DNA of 42,236 bases from the NCBI GenBank assembly GCA_934467435.1, contig CAKSLR010000002.1:1-42236 (forward strand), read 5' to 3'. This document shows positions 7,581 to 16,315 of this stretch, one piece after another. The notes below the pieces were generated by a model. The model had not been told where the DNA came from, ran no database searches, and worked only from the letters and a program-made list of their open reading frames with translations. The position numbers were made by a program, and so were the translations under genes. Origin of the DNA: an uncultured Eubacteriales bacterium (GTDB lineage Bacteria > Bacillota > Clostridia > Oscillospirales > CAG-272). Numbering within the stretch: the first letter of the stretch is position 1; each line of letters begins with the position of its first letter.

Positions 7581-8717
7581 TTAATCATCGACTCGCTCTG
7601 CCAGGCGATCGACATAGGCGTGGTAGAACTGCGTATAGCAGCCGCTATCCAGCGCATCGCGGATTTTCTGCATCAATTCATTGTAAAAATACAGGTTATG
7701 CAGCACACACAGGCGCATACCGAGCGCCTCCCGCGCCTTGAACAGATGGCGCACGTACGCGCGGCTGTAGTTGCGGCAGGTGGGACACTGGCAGCGGGGC
7801 GAGATCGGGCGGTCATCGGCAAAGTATTTTTCATTGTTGATGTTCAGTTTCCCTTCCCAGGTGAAAAGGTTGCCGTGGCGGGCGTTGCGGCTGGGCATCA
7901 CGCAGTCAAAGAAATCGACCCCGCGGTACACCGCCTCCACAATATTCTGCGGCGTCCCCACCCCCATCAGGTAGCGCGGACGGTCAGCGGGCATATAGGG
8001 CTCCACCGCCTCAATCGTTTCATACATCTCCTCCGCCGTCTCGCCAACCGCCAGACCGCCGATGGCGTACCCGTCACAGCGGATCTCGGCAATCTGCTTC
8101 ATGTGATCAATCCGCAGATCGGCGTAGGTGCTGCCCTGGTTGATACCGAACAGCATCTGGGCGGGGTTGACCGTACCTTCCTCGGCGTTCAGCCGATCCA
8201 GTTCCGCACGGCAGCGGGCAAGCCAACGGGTGGTGCGGGCAATGGATTTTTTGGTGTAGGTATATTCCGCCGGGTTTTCGATGCACTCGTCAAACGCCAT
8301 GGCGATGGTGGAACCGAGGTGCGACTGAATCCGCATGCTCTCCTCCGGTCCCATGAAAATACGCTTGCCGTCCATGTGGGAGTTGAAGGTAACCCCCTCC
8401 TCCGTGATTTTACGGAGTTTGGCAAGCGAAAAAACCTGAAACCCGCCGCTGTCGGTCAGAATCGGCTTATCCCAGTTGAAAAATTTATGCAGACCGCCGA
8501 GCCGGTAGATGAGATCGTCGCCGGGGCGGATATGCAGGTGATAGGTGTTGGAAAGTTCCACCTGGCAGTGAATTTCGCGCAGATCCATCGTGGAAACGCC
8601 GCCCTTGATGGCGGCGCTGGTACCCACGTTCATAAACACAGGCGTTTCGATGGTGCCGTGCACGGTGGTCATCACGCCGCGGCGGGCATGCCCCTCGGTT
8701 TTTAGTATTTTGAACAT
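7581..8717 (-). CDS. tgt: tRNA-guanine transglycosylase (queuine tRNA-ribosyltransferase)
   Basis: A 378-residue TGT, which swaps guanine-34 of GUN-anticodon tRNAs for preQ1. The catalytic aspartates lie in ILTDSGGFQVFSL (~residue 90) and FDCVMPSRNARHG (~264); MGVGTPQNIVEAVYRGVD is the family block; the structural zinc site is CQCPTC with a further His in VLHNLYFYN. It is the last gene of the miaB operon, starting 12 bases after mutL with a clear AAGGAG. queA, often its neighbour, is not in the window. Length and motifs are complete. Confidence 0.97.
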   Translation of the reverse strand: MFKILKTEGHARRGVMTTVHGTIETPVFMNVGTSAAIKGGVSTMDLREIHCQVELSNTYHLHIRPGDDLIYRLGGLHKFFNWDKPILTDSGGFQVFSLAKLRKITEEGVTFNSHMDGKRIFMGPEESMRIQSHLGSTIAMAFDECIENPAEYTYTKKSIARTTRWLARCRAELDRLNAEEGTVNPAQMLFGINQGSTYADLRIDHMKQIAEIRCDGYAIGGLAVGETAEEMYETIEAVEPYMPADRPRYLMGVGTPQNIVEAVYRGVDFFDCVMPSRNARHGNLFTWEGKLNINNEKYFADDRPISPRCQCPTCRNYSRAYVRHLFKAREALGMRLCVLHNLYFYNELMQKIRDALDSGCYTQFYHAYVDRLAERVDD

Positions 8718-8729
8718 ACAGACTTCTCC

Positions 8730-10925
8730 TTACATAATCCGGTCAAACTGCCGGTCGAGCTGATTTTTGGTCAGGCGGATGGCAATGGGTCTGCCGTGCG
8801 GGCAAACCGTCATATCGGGCAGCGCCATCACGCGGGAAACCAGCCACGCAATCTGCGCCTCTCCGTACACACGCCCACCTTTGATGGCAGCCTTGCAGGC
8901 GACCTGATACAGCGCCCGCTCACGCCGCATTTCTTCGGTTACGGCGGGGTTTCCCGCCCCATCGGTCAACTCGCCCACCATACGGGAAAACAGATCTTCG
9001 GCATCGGGCAGGCGGATCGCGTCCGGCACGGCGGAAAGCACGGCGCCCCGCTCCCCTGCAGAGAGCGAAAATGCAAACCCGACCCCCTCCAGTTCGGCGC
9101 GGTCGTCCTCGGCTACGGCAAGTTCTTCCTCCCCCAGCGCGACAAAAAGCGGTACCATCAGTTGCTGGGAGCCGATTCTGCCGTCCCTTTTGCGGCGTTC
9201 GTTCAGTTCTTCAAAGAGAATCCGTTCGTGGGCGGCGTGCTTATCAATCAGCAAAAGTTCCTTTTCCCGCTCTACCAGCAGGTAGCAACGGAACGCCTCA
9301 CCGATGATGCGATAGGGCAGCGCATCGGAAAGCGCCGTGTCATCGGCAATCGGTTGTTCCGGGGCAGGTGCGCTCTCCGGTGCCGGGGCAGGTGATTCTT
9401 TTTCCGATGCTGCCGCGCTCACCGTCCCGGAACCGCCGACAGGCGAATCCCACGCAGGTGCCGGAGACATGACAGGTGCCGCCGGACTCCCCTCTTCCTC
9501 CTCGGTCAGAAGGGTGGCATCCGACGCGAGGGAAAGCGCCCCCTGCCCGCCGGAAAACGGCACGGTGGGAGCATCCCCTTCCCCTCGGCTTTCTTCATAA
9601 AACCCGTGCAGGCGCGCCAGCGCCTCCCGCACCGAAGGGGTTCCGCCAGTCGGGATAGCCGCTTCCCGCGCGGTGGCGGGGGCAGCAGATGCCGACACCG
9701 CTTGCGGTGCCGGCGGAACGGTTTCTTTTCCGGAGAAATCCCCCTCTGCCGACGCGCCGGAGCGAGGGGCGGACGGATCGGACGGCGCGGCGGCAGGCGC
9801 TGCCGCAGGAACGGACGCGGAGAAAAGGTTTGCCGCCGACATCTGCCGCACACGGGTATCGTCCCCGATCGGCACAAAAGCGGTCAGCGGATTCTTTGCC
9901 TGCCGCGTGCCGGACAGTTGCAGTTCGGGTCGGCTCTCATCTTTCTCAAGTGCCGAACGGACCGCATAATAGACGGTTTCAAAAATCAGCCGCTCATCCG
10001 AAAACTTGACTTCCAGTTTGGCGGGGTGCACATTGACATCCACCGCTGCGGGGTGAAGTTCGAGGAACAGTGCGGCAACGGGAAACCGCTCGGGCGCCAT
10101 GTAGGAGGTATATGCCTTTTCCAGCGCCGCCAGGATGGTTTTGCTTTTGACATACCGCCCATTGATGAAAAAGTTCTGATAATTCCGGTTGTTGCGGGCA
10201 TGATCGGGCGTGCCGATAAAGCCATGCACGCGCACGCCGCCGTTTTCCCCCTCTACGGGAAGGAGACGTTTGGCAAAATCACGTCCGAGGAGTGCGTAGA
10301 GCGTATGCAGCAGATTCCCGTCCCCCGCCGTGCGGAAACGGCTGACGCCGTCGGTAATCCATTCAAAAGCAATATCGGGGCGGGACATGGCGATCTTCTC
10401 CACCACCGCGGTGGATGCCATGGTTTCGGTCGCATCTTTTTTGAGGAATTTCCGTCTTGCCGGCACATTGCCGAACAGGTTCTCCACCACCACGGTAGTG
10501 CCGTTCGAGGCGCCGACCTCCGAAAGGTCGGTGACGCTGCCCGCCGTAGCGGCAAGCAGGGTGCCGCTCGGCGCTTCCTCGGTTTTCGTGATGATATGTA
10601 ACTCCGACACTGCCGCGATGGCAGCCAGTGCTTCCCCGCGGAAGCCGAGCGTACCGATGGCGGCAAGATCCTCGGCACGGTGAATCTTACTGGTGGCGTG
10701 CCGGCGGATGGAAACGGGCAGATCGTCCGGCGACATCCCGCAACCGTTATCCGACACGCGGATGAGAGAAACGCCGCCGCGGCGAACCTCCGCCGTCACG
10801 CGGGTCGCCCCGGCATCAATCGCGTTTTCCAGCAGTTCTTTGAGAACCGACGCCGGGCGGTCGACCACCTCGCCCGCCGCGATCAGGTTTGCCAGTGAAA
10901 AATCCAGAACGTTAATGCGTCCCAA
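8730..10925 (-). CDS. mutL: DNA mismatch repair protein MutL (endonuclease type)
   Basis: A 731-residue MutL. The N-terminal GHKL ATPase (~1-330) shows ELLENAIDAGA, VSDNGCGM, RHATSKI and TLGFRGEAL. The C-terminal dimerisation/endonuclease domain (~535-731) has the metal-binding DKHAAHERILFEE (DQHAxxE motif, Q to K), ACKAAIKGG and CPHGRPIAIRLTKNQLD, so this is a latent-nicking MutL as expected in bacteria lacking MutH. The ~195-residue linker is rich in Ala, Pro, Ser and Glu and is unusually long. Start codon is TTG at 10925 with AAAGGAGG eight bases upstream. It lies 28 bases behind mutS in the same operon. Confidence 0.97.
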   Translation of the reverse strand: MGRINVLDFSLANLIAAGEVVDRPASVLKELLENAIDAGATRVTAEVRRGGVSLIRVSDNGCGMSPDDLPVSIRRHATSKIHRAEDLAAIGTLGFRGEALAAIAAVSELHIITKTEEAPSGTLLAATAGSVTDLSEVGASNGTTVVVENLFGNVPARRKFLKKDATETMASTAVVEKIAMSRPDIAFEWITDGVSRFRTAGDGNLLHTLYALLGRDFAKRLLPVEGENGGVRVHGFIGTPDHARNNRNYQNFFINGRYVKSKTILAALEKAYTSYMAPERFPVAALFLELHPAAVDVNVHPAKLEVKFSDERLIFETVYYAVRSALEKDESRPELQLSGTRQAKNPLTAFVPIGDDTRVRQMSAANLFSASVPAAAPAAAPSDPSAPRSGASAEGDFSGKETVPPAPQAVSASAAPATAREAAIPTGGTPSVREALARLHGFYEESRGEGDAPTVPFSGGQGALSLASDATLLTEEEEGSPAAPVMSPAPAWDSPVGGSGTVSAAASEKESPAPAPESAPAPEQPIADDTALSDALPYRIIGEAFRCYLLVEREKELLLIDKHAAHERILFEELNERRKRDGRIGSQQLMVPLFVALGEEELAVAEDDRAELEGVGFAFSLSAGERGAVLSAVPDAIRLPDAEDLFSRMVGELTDGAGNPAVTEEMRRERALYQVACKAAIKGGRVYGEAQIAWLVSRVMALPDMTVCPHGRPIAIRLTKNQLDRQFDRIM

Positions 10926-10953
10926 ACGGTTCCCCTCCTTTCATGCCGTGCGC

Positions 10954-13596
10954 TCAGCGCGTGCCCGACACGATTTTTTTGAGTTCAAATACAAAATTCA
11001 TTGCCTCAATCGGCGTCATGGTATTCAGGTCGGCAGTGCGAATCTTTTCCGCTGCCTCATCTGCCTCCCGATCGGCAAGAGCGGCAAACAGATCGGGTTC
11101 TCCGGCGGGCGGCGGCGGGGTGGTTCCCTTGGCGGGGCGAATGCCGCTGCCGCTTTCAATCCCCGCAAGAATTTCCCGCGCGCGGCGCACCACTTCCCCC
11201 GGCACCCCTGCGAGTTTGGCAACCTCAATGCCGTAACTGTCATCGGTTGCCCCGCGCACGATCTTGCGCAAAAAGGTAATGTTATCCCCATGCTTTTTGG
11301 CGGCGATGTTGTAGTTCACCACCCCGGCAATCTCCCCTTCCAGGGCGGTCAGTTCGTGGTAGTGCGTAGCAAAGAGGGTGCGGGCGCCGATCTTTTTGCC
11401 CGCGGTATATTCCGCCACCGCGCGGGCAATGCTCATGCCGTCATAGGTGCTGGTGCCGCGCCCGACCTCGTCATAAATGATGAGCGAGCGGGAAGTGGCT
11501 TTTTTCAGAATATTCGCCACCTCGGTCATCTCCAGCATAAAGGTGGATTGCCCCGAGGCAAGGTCGTCCGATGCCCCCACGCGGGTAAAGAGTTTATCCA
11601 CTACGCCGAGATGCGCTTCCTTCGCGGGGATAAAAGAGCCGATCTGCGCCATGACCGCCATGAGCGCAACCTGCCGCATATACGTGGATTTCCCCGCCAT
11701 ATTCGGGCCCGTAATCAAAAGCAGGCGGTCGCTGCCCGTGTTCAGTTTGGTGTCGTTCGGGACAAAATAACTGTCGGTCACGAATTTCTCCACCACCGGG
11801 TGTCTGCCGTCCCGCACGTCAAAGCGGTCGGAAAGATCTACCTCCGGGCAGACATAGTTGTTTTTCGAGGCAACCTCGGCAAGGGAAAGATAAACGTCAA
11901 GTTCCGCCATTTCCGCCGCCACCAGTTGAATGCGGGAGGCTGCCGCCGCTACGGTATCCCGCACGCGGCCGAACACCGAAAATTCCAGGGCAATCAGTTT
12001 ATCGGCAGCGCCCAGCACGGTGGATTCCATATCCTTTAGCTCCTGGGTGATATAGCGTTCACAGTTGGCGAGTGTCTGTTTGCGGATATAGCGGTCGGGT
12101 ACCGCGTCCATCTGCGAACGGCTGACCTCTATGTAATAGCCGAAAACCTTATTGTACCCCACGCGCAGGTTGCGGATACCGGTGGCATCCCGTTCCTTCG
12201 CTTCAATTTCTTCAATCCACCCTTTGCCGTTCTGCATGACCGAACGAAGGTAGTCCACGTCCTTATCATACCCGTCGCGGATGATACCTCCATCCCGCAG
12301 GGAAAAGGGCGGATCCTCGGGAATCGCGGCTTCCAGCAGTTCACGGATATCGGAAAGAGTCTCTTTATCCTCGCAGATCTCCCGCAGGCGGGGGGCAGAA
12401 AAGGCATGCAGCGCCCCGCGCAGATCGGGCAGGATATGAATGCTTTGCAGCACCGCGCGCAGGTCTTTGGCGTTGGCGGTGCCGTACACCACCTTGGCGG
12501 TCAGGCGTTCCAGGTCCAGCACGTCCGAGAGCAGGGCGCGCAACTCCTCCCGCCCCATGAAATCCGAAACCAGTTCCCCGACCGCCGCCTGGCGGGCGCC
12601 GATGGCAACGGGGCTGAGCAGCGGGCGCAGCAACCAGGAACGCAGCATCCGCGCCCCCATTGCCGTTTCGGTCTTATCCAGCACCCAGAGCAGCGAGCCT
12701 TTTTTCTCTTTGGTGCGCATGGATTCCACCAGTTCCAGGTTCCGCCGGGTGCTGAGATCAATCTCCATGGCTTGTCCGTCCGTATAGACCTGCACCGTGC
12801 GCACAAAGGAATCGGCGCATTTCTGCGTTTCGCGGATATAGGCAAGCAGTGCGCCGACCGCCACAATGGCGGGCGGGGCGGTCAGCGTTTCGCTTTCTGC
12901 GGGAAAGCGTTCGCTCACCGCCATCCGCGCCCCGACCTCATCAAACAGATCGGGACGATGGTCGGTAATCAGCGTGCCGAAGCGATTGGTAAGGAACTCC
13001 GCCGCCTCCGGGCAGGCACTTTTATCAATATTCAGGATGACCTCGCGCGGGGCGTAGATCCCGAGTTCGTTCTCCAGACGCGACAAAAGATCCTCACCCT
13101 CCAGCACCGTTACCGAAATCTGCCCCGTGGAAATATCCGCGAACCCGAGCCCGATACTGCCGTGGTCGGCATAAAAAATGGCGGCAAGGTAATTATTCTG
13201 TGCATCGCGCAGCAGACTGCCGTCGGTAATGGTGCCGGGCGTGACCACCCGCACAATCTCCCGCCGTACCAGCCCCTTTGCCTGCGCGGGGTCCTCGGTC
13301 TGCTCACACACCGCCACGCGGTAGCCCTTTTCCACCAGTTTACCGATATAGAGATCCGCTTTATGGAACGGCACCCCGCACATGGCGGCACGTTTGTCAT
13401 CCCCGCAGTCGCGCCCGGTGAGCGTCAGTTCCAGCTCACGGGATGCCACCACGGCGTCCGAAAAGAACATCTCAAAAAAGTCACCGAGACGGTACATCAG
13501 GATATAATCCTTGTACTGCGCCTTGATGTCGAGGTATTGCTGCATCATCGGTGTGACCACCGAAAGGCAGGAAACATCGGTCACCACTTCAGCCAT
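10954..13596 (-). CDS. mutS: DNA mismatch repair protein MutS
   Basis: An 880-residue MutS. Mismatch-reading Phe-x-Glu sits in YRLGDFFEMFFSDA near residue 40, after the typical TPMMQQYLDIKAQY start. Later blocks: AAMCGVPFH, the lever/clamp region, and the ABC-type ATPase with Walker A GPNMAGKSTYMRQ (~residue 635), DDLASGQSTFMLEM signature, DEVGRGTSTYDG Walker B and ATHYHEL. It binds mispairs and recruits MutL. Start ATG is preceded by AAAGGGGGG. It lies 22 bases after ylbF. Complete and conventional. Confidence 0.98.
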   Translation of the reverse strand: MAEVVTDVSCLSVVTPMMQQYLDIKAQYKDYILMYRLGDFFEMFFSDAVVASRELELTLTGRDCGDDKRAAMCGVPFHKADLYIGKLVEKGYRVAVCEQTEDPAQAKGLVRREIVRVVTPGTITDGSLLRDAQNNYLAAIFYADHGSIGLGFADISTGQISVTVLEGEDLLSRLENELGIYAPREVILNIDKSACPEAAEFLTNRFGTLITDHRPDLFDEVGARMAVSERFPAESETLTAPPAIVAVGALLAYIRETQKCADSFVRTVQVYTDGQAMEIDLSTRRNLELVESMRTKEKKGSLLWVLDKTETAMGARMLRSWLLRPLLSPVAIGARQAAVGELVSDFMGREELRALLSDVLDLERLTAKVVYGTANAKDLRAVLQSIHILPDLRGALHAFSAPRLREICEDKETLSDIRELLEAAIPEDPPFSLRDGGIIRDGYDKDVDYLRSVMQNGKGWIEEIEAKERDATGIRNLRVGYNKVFGYYIEVSRSQMDAVPDRYIRKQTLANCERYITQELKDMESTVLGAADKLIALEFSVFGRVRDTVAAAASRIQLVAAEMAELDVYLSLAEVASKNNYVCPEVDLSDRFDVRDGRHPVVEKFVTDSYFVPNDTKLNTGSDRLLLITGPNMAGKSTYMRQVALMAVMAQIGSFIPAKEAHLGVVDKLFTRVGASDDLASGQSTFMLEMTEVANILKKATSRSLIIYDEVGRGTSTYDGMSIARAVAEYTAGKKIGARTLFATHYHELTALEGEIAGVVNYNIAAKKHGDNITFLRKIVRGATDDSYGIEVAKLAGVPGEVVRRAREILAGIESGSGIRPAKGTTPPPPAGEPDLFAALADREADEAAEKIRTADLNTMTPIEAMNFVFELKKIVSGTR

Positions 13597-13618
13597 GGTA
13601 CACCCCCCTTTTGTTTTT

Positions 13619-14011
13619 TCAGTGGCAGCCGCCGCAGGAAGAGCAGTCGTGCGTGCAGGAAGAGGGTCGCACGCCGAAGGCGTAGAAGGTAATCTCCGCG
13701 TTGATCTGCTTCATCAGATCGTTCACCGCCTGCTGCGCCGCGGCAAAATTGCTGTAATGTTCGTTCTGATTGATGGCGGCGGCAAGGGTGTCCATTTTTG
13801 CCTTCAGGCTCTCGATCACATCCTTATCCTGCATGGCGGCATCCTGATTGAATTCTTCCGTAAGGCAGGCGCGGTGTGTATTATATTCGGTCATCTGGGC
13901 AGAGAGTGCCTCGTCTGCGTCAAATGCGGCTTTTGCCGCATCATAAGCAAGCAGCACCTCGTCGTTTTTAATGCCCTCGCCGAGGGCTTTTGCCAGTTCC
14001 ATCACGTTCAT
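13619..14011 (-). CDS. ylbF: YlbF/YmcA family protein with Cys-rich tail
   Basis: A 130-residue helical protein of the YlbF/YmcA family. In B. subtilis, YlbF, YmcA and YaaT form an iron-sulfur complex that partners RNase Y and affects competence, biofilm and sporulation (established). Two long helices cover ~1-105 (VMELAKALGEGIKNDEVL, then AKMDTLAAAINQNEHYSNF and the NDLMKQINAEIT end) and the tail is CTHDCSSCGGCH, four Cys and two His able to bind a metal cluster. The start at MNVMEL has AAAGGAG with nine bases of spacing; the 22-residue upstream extension overlaps miaB and is rejected. The miaB-ymcA/ylbF-mutS order matches B. subtilis ymcB-ymcA-(cotE)-mutS, which supports a YmcA-like position although the Cys tail is YlbF-like; the symbol is therefore tentative. 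Confidence 0.85.
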   Translation of the reverse strand: MNVMELAKALGEGIKNDEVLLAYDAAKAAFDADEALSAQMTEYNTHRACLTEEFNQDAAMQDKDVIESLKAKMDTLAAAINQNEHYSNFAAAQQAVNDLMKQINAEITFYAFGVRPSSCTHDCSSCGGCH

Positions 14012-14030
14012 TGTGAGTTTCTCCTTTTCT

Positions 14031-15431
14031 TTATGATTCCTTGACCATCTCGCCATGCAGGGCATAAGGGTCCGCACGGGTGATTTTTACCCGGACAAAC
14101 TGCCCGACATCGGCAGGGGTAGCGGCATAATGCACCAGTTTACCCGATGCACTGCGCCCGCTGTAATGCTGCGCATCATGGCGGCTGACCCCGTCGGTCA
14201 GCACCCGCAGAACGCGCCCGACATACGCGCGGTTGGCATCCAGCGCAATCTCGTCCTGCAGGGCAAGCAGGCGGGAAAACCGCGCCTGTTTCACCTCGTC
14301 CGGCACCGCCCCTGCCATGGTGGCGGCGGGGGTACCCGTGCGCGGTGAATAGAGGAACGAATAGACCATATCAAAGCGCACGCGCCGAAGGGCGTCCAGC
14401 GTCAGGGCGAAATCATCTTCTGTTTCGCCGGGAAAACCGACGATGATATCCGAGGTCAGCGCGATGTCCGGCATCTGCGTCCGCAGGGCATCGACCGTCT
14501 GCAGATACTTCCCCAGCGTATAACGCCGGTTCATGGCGGCAAGAATCCGGTCGCTGCCCGATTGCAGCGGCAGATGGAAATGGTTCTCCACCCGCCCCCG
14601 GTTTGCCGCCATCACGGCAATCAGATCGGGGGAAACATCCTTGGGATGGCTGGTCATAAACCGCAGCACAAAATCCCCCTTCACCCGACAAAGGCGGTCC
14701 AGCAGCGTGGCAAAATCACAGTCGCTGTGATACGAATTGACGTTCTGCCCGAGCAGCGTAATATCCCGGCAGCCGGACGATGCCAACTCCTCCACCTCCC
14801 GCACGATCTCGGCAGAGGCGCGGCTGCGCTCCCGCCCGCGGACATACGGGACGATACAGTATGTGCAGAAGTTGTTGCAACCATACATAATGCTGACATA
14901 GGCACGGTGCGCCTCGCGCCGTGCGATCGGCACGCCCTCCGCCGCCTCCCCGTCGTCCTCCCCGAGGAGGAACTGGCGGCGGTGCTGCTCCATGGCGCGC
15001 AGAAGCACCAGCGGCATCTTATGCAGCGAAGCCGGCTCCAGTGTGAACGTTACGTAAGGATAACCGTGCTTCAGCTGATCGACCCGTTTTTGCTGCGCGG
15101 TCATGCAGCCGCAGACCCCCACAATCAGGTCGGGGTTCTTTTCCCGCAGGTGCTTGCAGTTGCCGATGAGTGAAAGCGCCCGCAGTTCCGCGTGCTCGCG
15201 TACGGCGCAGGTGTTAATCAGAATGAGGTCGGCGTCCTCCGGCTCGGCGCAGGAAACATACCCCATTTCCTCCGCCATGCCGCGCAGTTTTTCTCCGTCC
15301 GCCTCATTTTGCTGGCAACCGAGCGTTTGTACATAAACTTTTTGCGGGTGACCCGCCGCAGCGGTGGCGTGATTCCGCTCGCGCACCGCGCGGATACAGG
15401 ATTGCAGTTGTTCATCCCGGCGAATATCCAT
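14031..15431 (-). CDS. miaB: tRNA-2-methylthio-N6-dimethylallyladenosine synthase MiaB
   Basis: A 466-residue methylthiotransferase, adding the 2-methylthio group to i6A37 of tRNAs reading UNN codons. The N-terminal UPF0004 domain has the three cluster Cys (TLGCQQNEADG, INTCAVREHAE, VCGCMTAQQ); the radical SAM motif is YGCNNFCTYCIVPYVRG; SGSDRILAAMNRRYT and GFPGETEDDF are family blocks; the C-terminus is a TRAM-like RNA-binding domain (SASGKLVHY...GQFVRVKITRA). The start is ATG at 15431 with AAGGAG four bases upstream; the open frame continues upstream to 15803 but that stretch contains the promoter and is rejected. First gene of the miaB-ylbF-mutS-mutL-tgt operon. Confidence 0.96.
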   Translation of the reverse strand: MDIRRDEQLQSCIRAVRERNHATAAAGHPQKVYVQTLGCQQNEADGEKLRGMAEEMGYVSCAEPEDADLILINTCAVREHAELRALSLIGNCKHLREKNPDLIVGVCGCMTAQQKRVDQLKHGYPYVTFTLEPASLHKMPLVLLRAMEQHRRQFLLGEDDGEAAEGVPIARREAHRAYVSIMYGCNNFCTYCIVPYVRGRERSRASAEIVREVEELASSGCRDITLLGQNVNSYHSDCDFATLLDRLCRVKGDFVLRFMTSHPKDVSPDLIAVMAANRGRVENHFHLPLQSGSDRILAAMNRRYTLGKYLQTVDALRTQMPDIALTSDIIVGFPGETEDDFALTLDALRRVRFDMVYSFLYSPRTGTPAATMAGAVPDEVKQARFSRLLALQDEIALDANRAYVGRVLRVLTDGVSRHDAQHYSGRSASGKLVHYAATPADVGQFVRVKITRADPYALHGEMVKES

Positions 15432-15483
15432 AAAACTCCTTTTTCGGGGCAATCCCCGCGAAAAAATCAATCTCCGACAGCGA

Positions 15484-15507
15484 CGGCATCGGTTTCGACC
15501 GATGCCG
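15484..15507 (-). promoter_or_regulatory. 5'-end hairpin in the miaB operon leader
   Basis: A perfect 10-bp stem CGGCATCGGT / ACCGATGCCG with a four-base loop, beginning about 6 bases after the predicted transcription start. It could stabilise the long operon mRNA. A second short hairpin (CGGGG-attg-CCCCG) lies just before the miaB ribosome site at ~15440-15460. Confidence 0.5.
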
Positions 15508-15519
15508 ACTTTTCTTTTT

Positions 15520-15548
15520 ATTTTACCACAGAATAAAGAAAAAGTCAA
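15520..15548 (-). promoter_or_regulatory. SigA-type promoter of the miaB-ylbF-mutS-mutL-tgt operon
   Basis: On the minus strand TTGACT (15543-15548), 17-base spacer, TAAAAT (15520-15525), about 90 bases upstream of the miaB start. No other promoter is evident before the tgt end. Confidence 0.82.
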
Positions 15549-15575
15549 GCGCCGTTCCGAAACGGCACGGCGCTT
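15547..15575. terminator. Hairpin overlapping the miaB -35 box, possible terminator
   Basis: AAGCGCCGT pairs with ACGGCGCTT around an 11-base loop. On the plus strand it ends in five T; on the minus strand the T-rich run (ACTTTTTCTTT) follows three bases later, where it could stop transcripts from the lipoprotein gene to the right. Confidence 0.45.
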
Positions 15576-15841
15576 TTTGCAAAGGGGAACGGCGGGGGCG
15601 AAGGGGATTTTCGGTATGCCCTCCGGCAAGGCATCCTTGTGGCGCACTGCCCTGCCGCAAGCGGTGCCCATGCCGCGCAAGAAACCGTGCGGCGTGCCGC
15701 ACGGCTTCTTGCAGTGCCGCCCGAAAAGAGCCACCCCGGGTGCGGCGCGCTGCCGTCTCTGCCGTAACGGCAGAGCGGAAGAAAACTGCCATCCGCACCG
15801 CAAAGTCCCTTCTGTTCTGTCACCTCTATTTCCGCTTTTTC
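15576..15841. other. GC-rich, hairpin-dense gap without a credible gene
   Basis: About 265 bases between the small lipoprotein and the miaB promoter. At least three strong inverted repeats follow one another: 15613-15636 (GGTATGCC/GGCATCC), 15677-15712 (GCAAGAA-x-CCGTGCGG, loop CGTG, 15 pairs with one mismatch) and 15757-15775 (CTCTGCCGT/ACGGCAGAG). Open frames cross it on both strands but none has a ribosome site or protein-like composition. It could be a structured RNA, or a dispersed intergenic repeat; the window holds no second copy. Confidence 0.5.
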
Positions 15842-16237
15842 TTAGATCCCGTCATGCGAGGCATACGGCAACCGTTCTACCAGCAGGTTGCCGCTTGCCC
15901 CTTTGCCGGTCAGAGTAACGGTATAATTACCCTCCTCCCGGATCGACAGGGCAAAATTCGGGATCCCCTCTCCGTTTCCGCTGTACAGTTCTTTCCCTTC
16001 GCTGTCGGTCACGGTCAGGCGCCCTTGCCCTCCCGCAATCGCAAAATGGACACGCAGCACATCCCCCTCCACAAGGGAAAAGATGTGGGTATCGCTGCCG
16101 CTCAGTTCATATATCTCCAGCCGATAGCGGTCGTCTGTTGCCTCCCGCTCTCCGCGGAACACGGTGCCGCAGGCAGAAAGAAGCAGAAGCAGCGCTGCAA
16201 GGCAGAAGCATACCGCCCCCCGTTTTTGGTGTTTCAT
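15842..16237 (-). CDS. Small secreted lipoprotein of unknown function
   Basis: A 131-residue lipoprotein: signal MKHQKRGAVCFCLAALLLLL with lipobox LSAC (Cys near 23). The mature part is a single small beta-rich domain (RYRLEIYELSGSDTHIFSL, then VLRVHFAIAGGQGRLTV, ELYSGNGEGIP, EEGNYTVTLTGKGASG), reminiscent of carbohydrate- or jelly-roll-like folds, but no family is recognised. GGAGGAG precedes the chosen ATG; the upstream 12-residue extension has no such site. It lies downstream of nrdD but a terminator separates them, so its promoter is unclear. Confidence 0.75.
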   Translation of the reverse strand: MKHQKRGAVCFCLAALLLLLSACGTVFRGEREATDDRYRLEIYELSGSDTHIFSLVEGDVLRVHFAIAGGQGRLTVTDSEGKELYSGNGEGIPNFALSIREEGNYTVTLTGKGASGNLLVERLPYASHDGI

Positions 16238-16272
16238 CCGTTCTCCTCCGTTTGACGTATGGGAAAAAAGCA

Positions 16273-16307
16273 CCCCGGCGCAACCTTCCGAAAGGCCCGC
16301 GCCGGGG
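16273..16307 (-). terminator. Terminator after nrdD
   Basis: Nine perfect pairs (CCCCGGCGC/GCGCCGGGG) with an inner loop; on the minus strand the stem is followed by TGCTTTTTT. Confidence 0.8.
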
Positions 16308-16315
16308 AAAACGAA

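Noticed and set aside
15432..15803. In-frame upstream extension of miaB by 124 residues
   Set aside because: It runs through the promoter (15520-15548) and hairpins and does not resemble MiaB; ATG 15431 with AAGGAG fits the family length.
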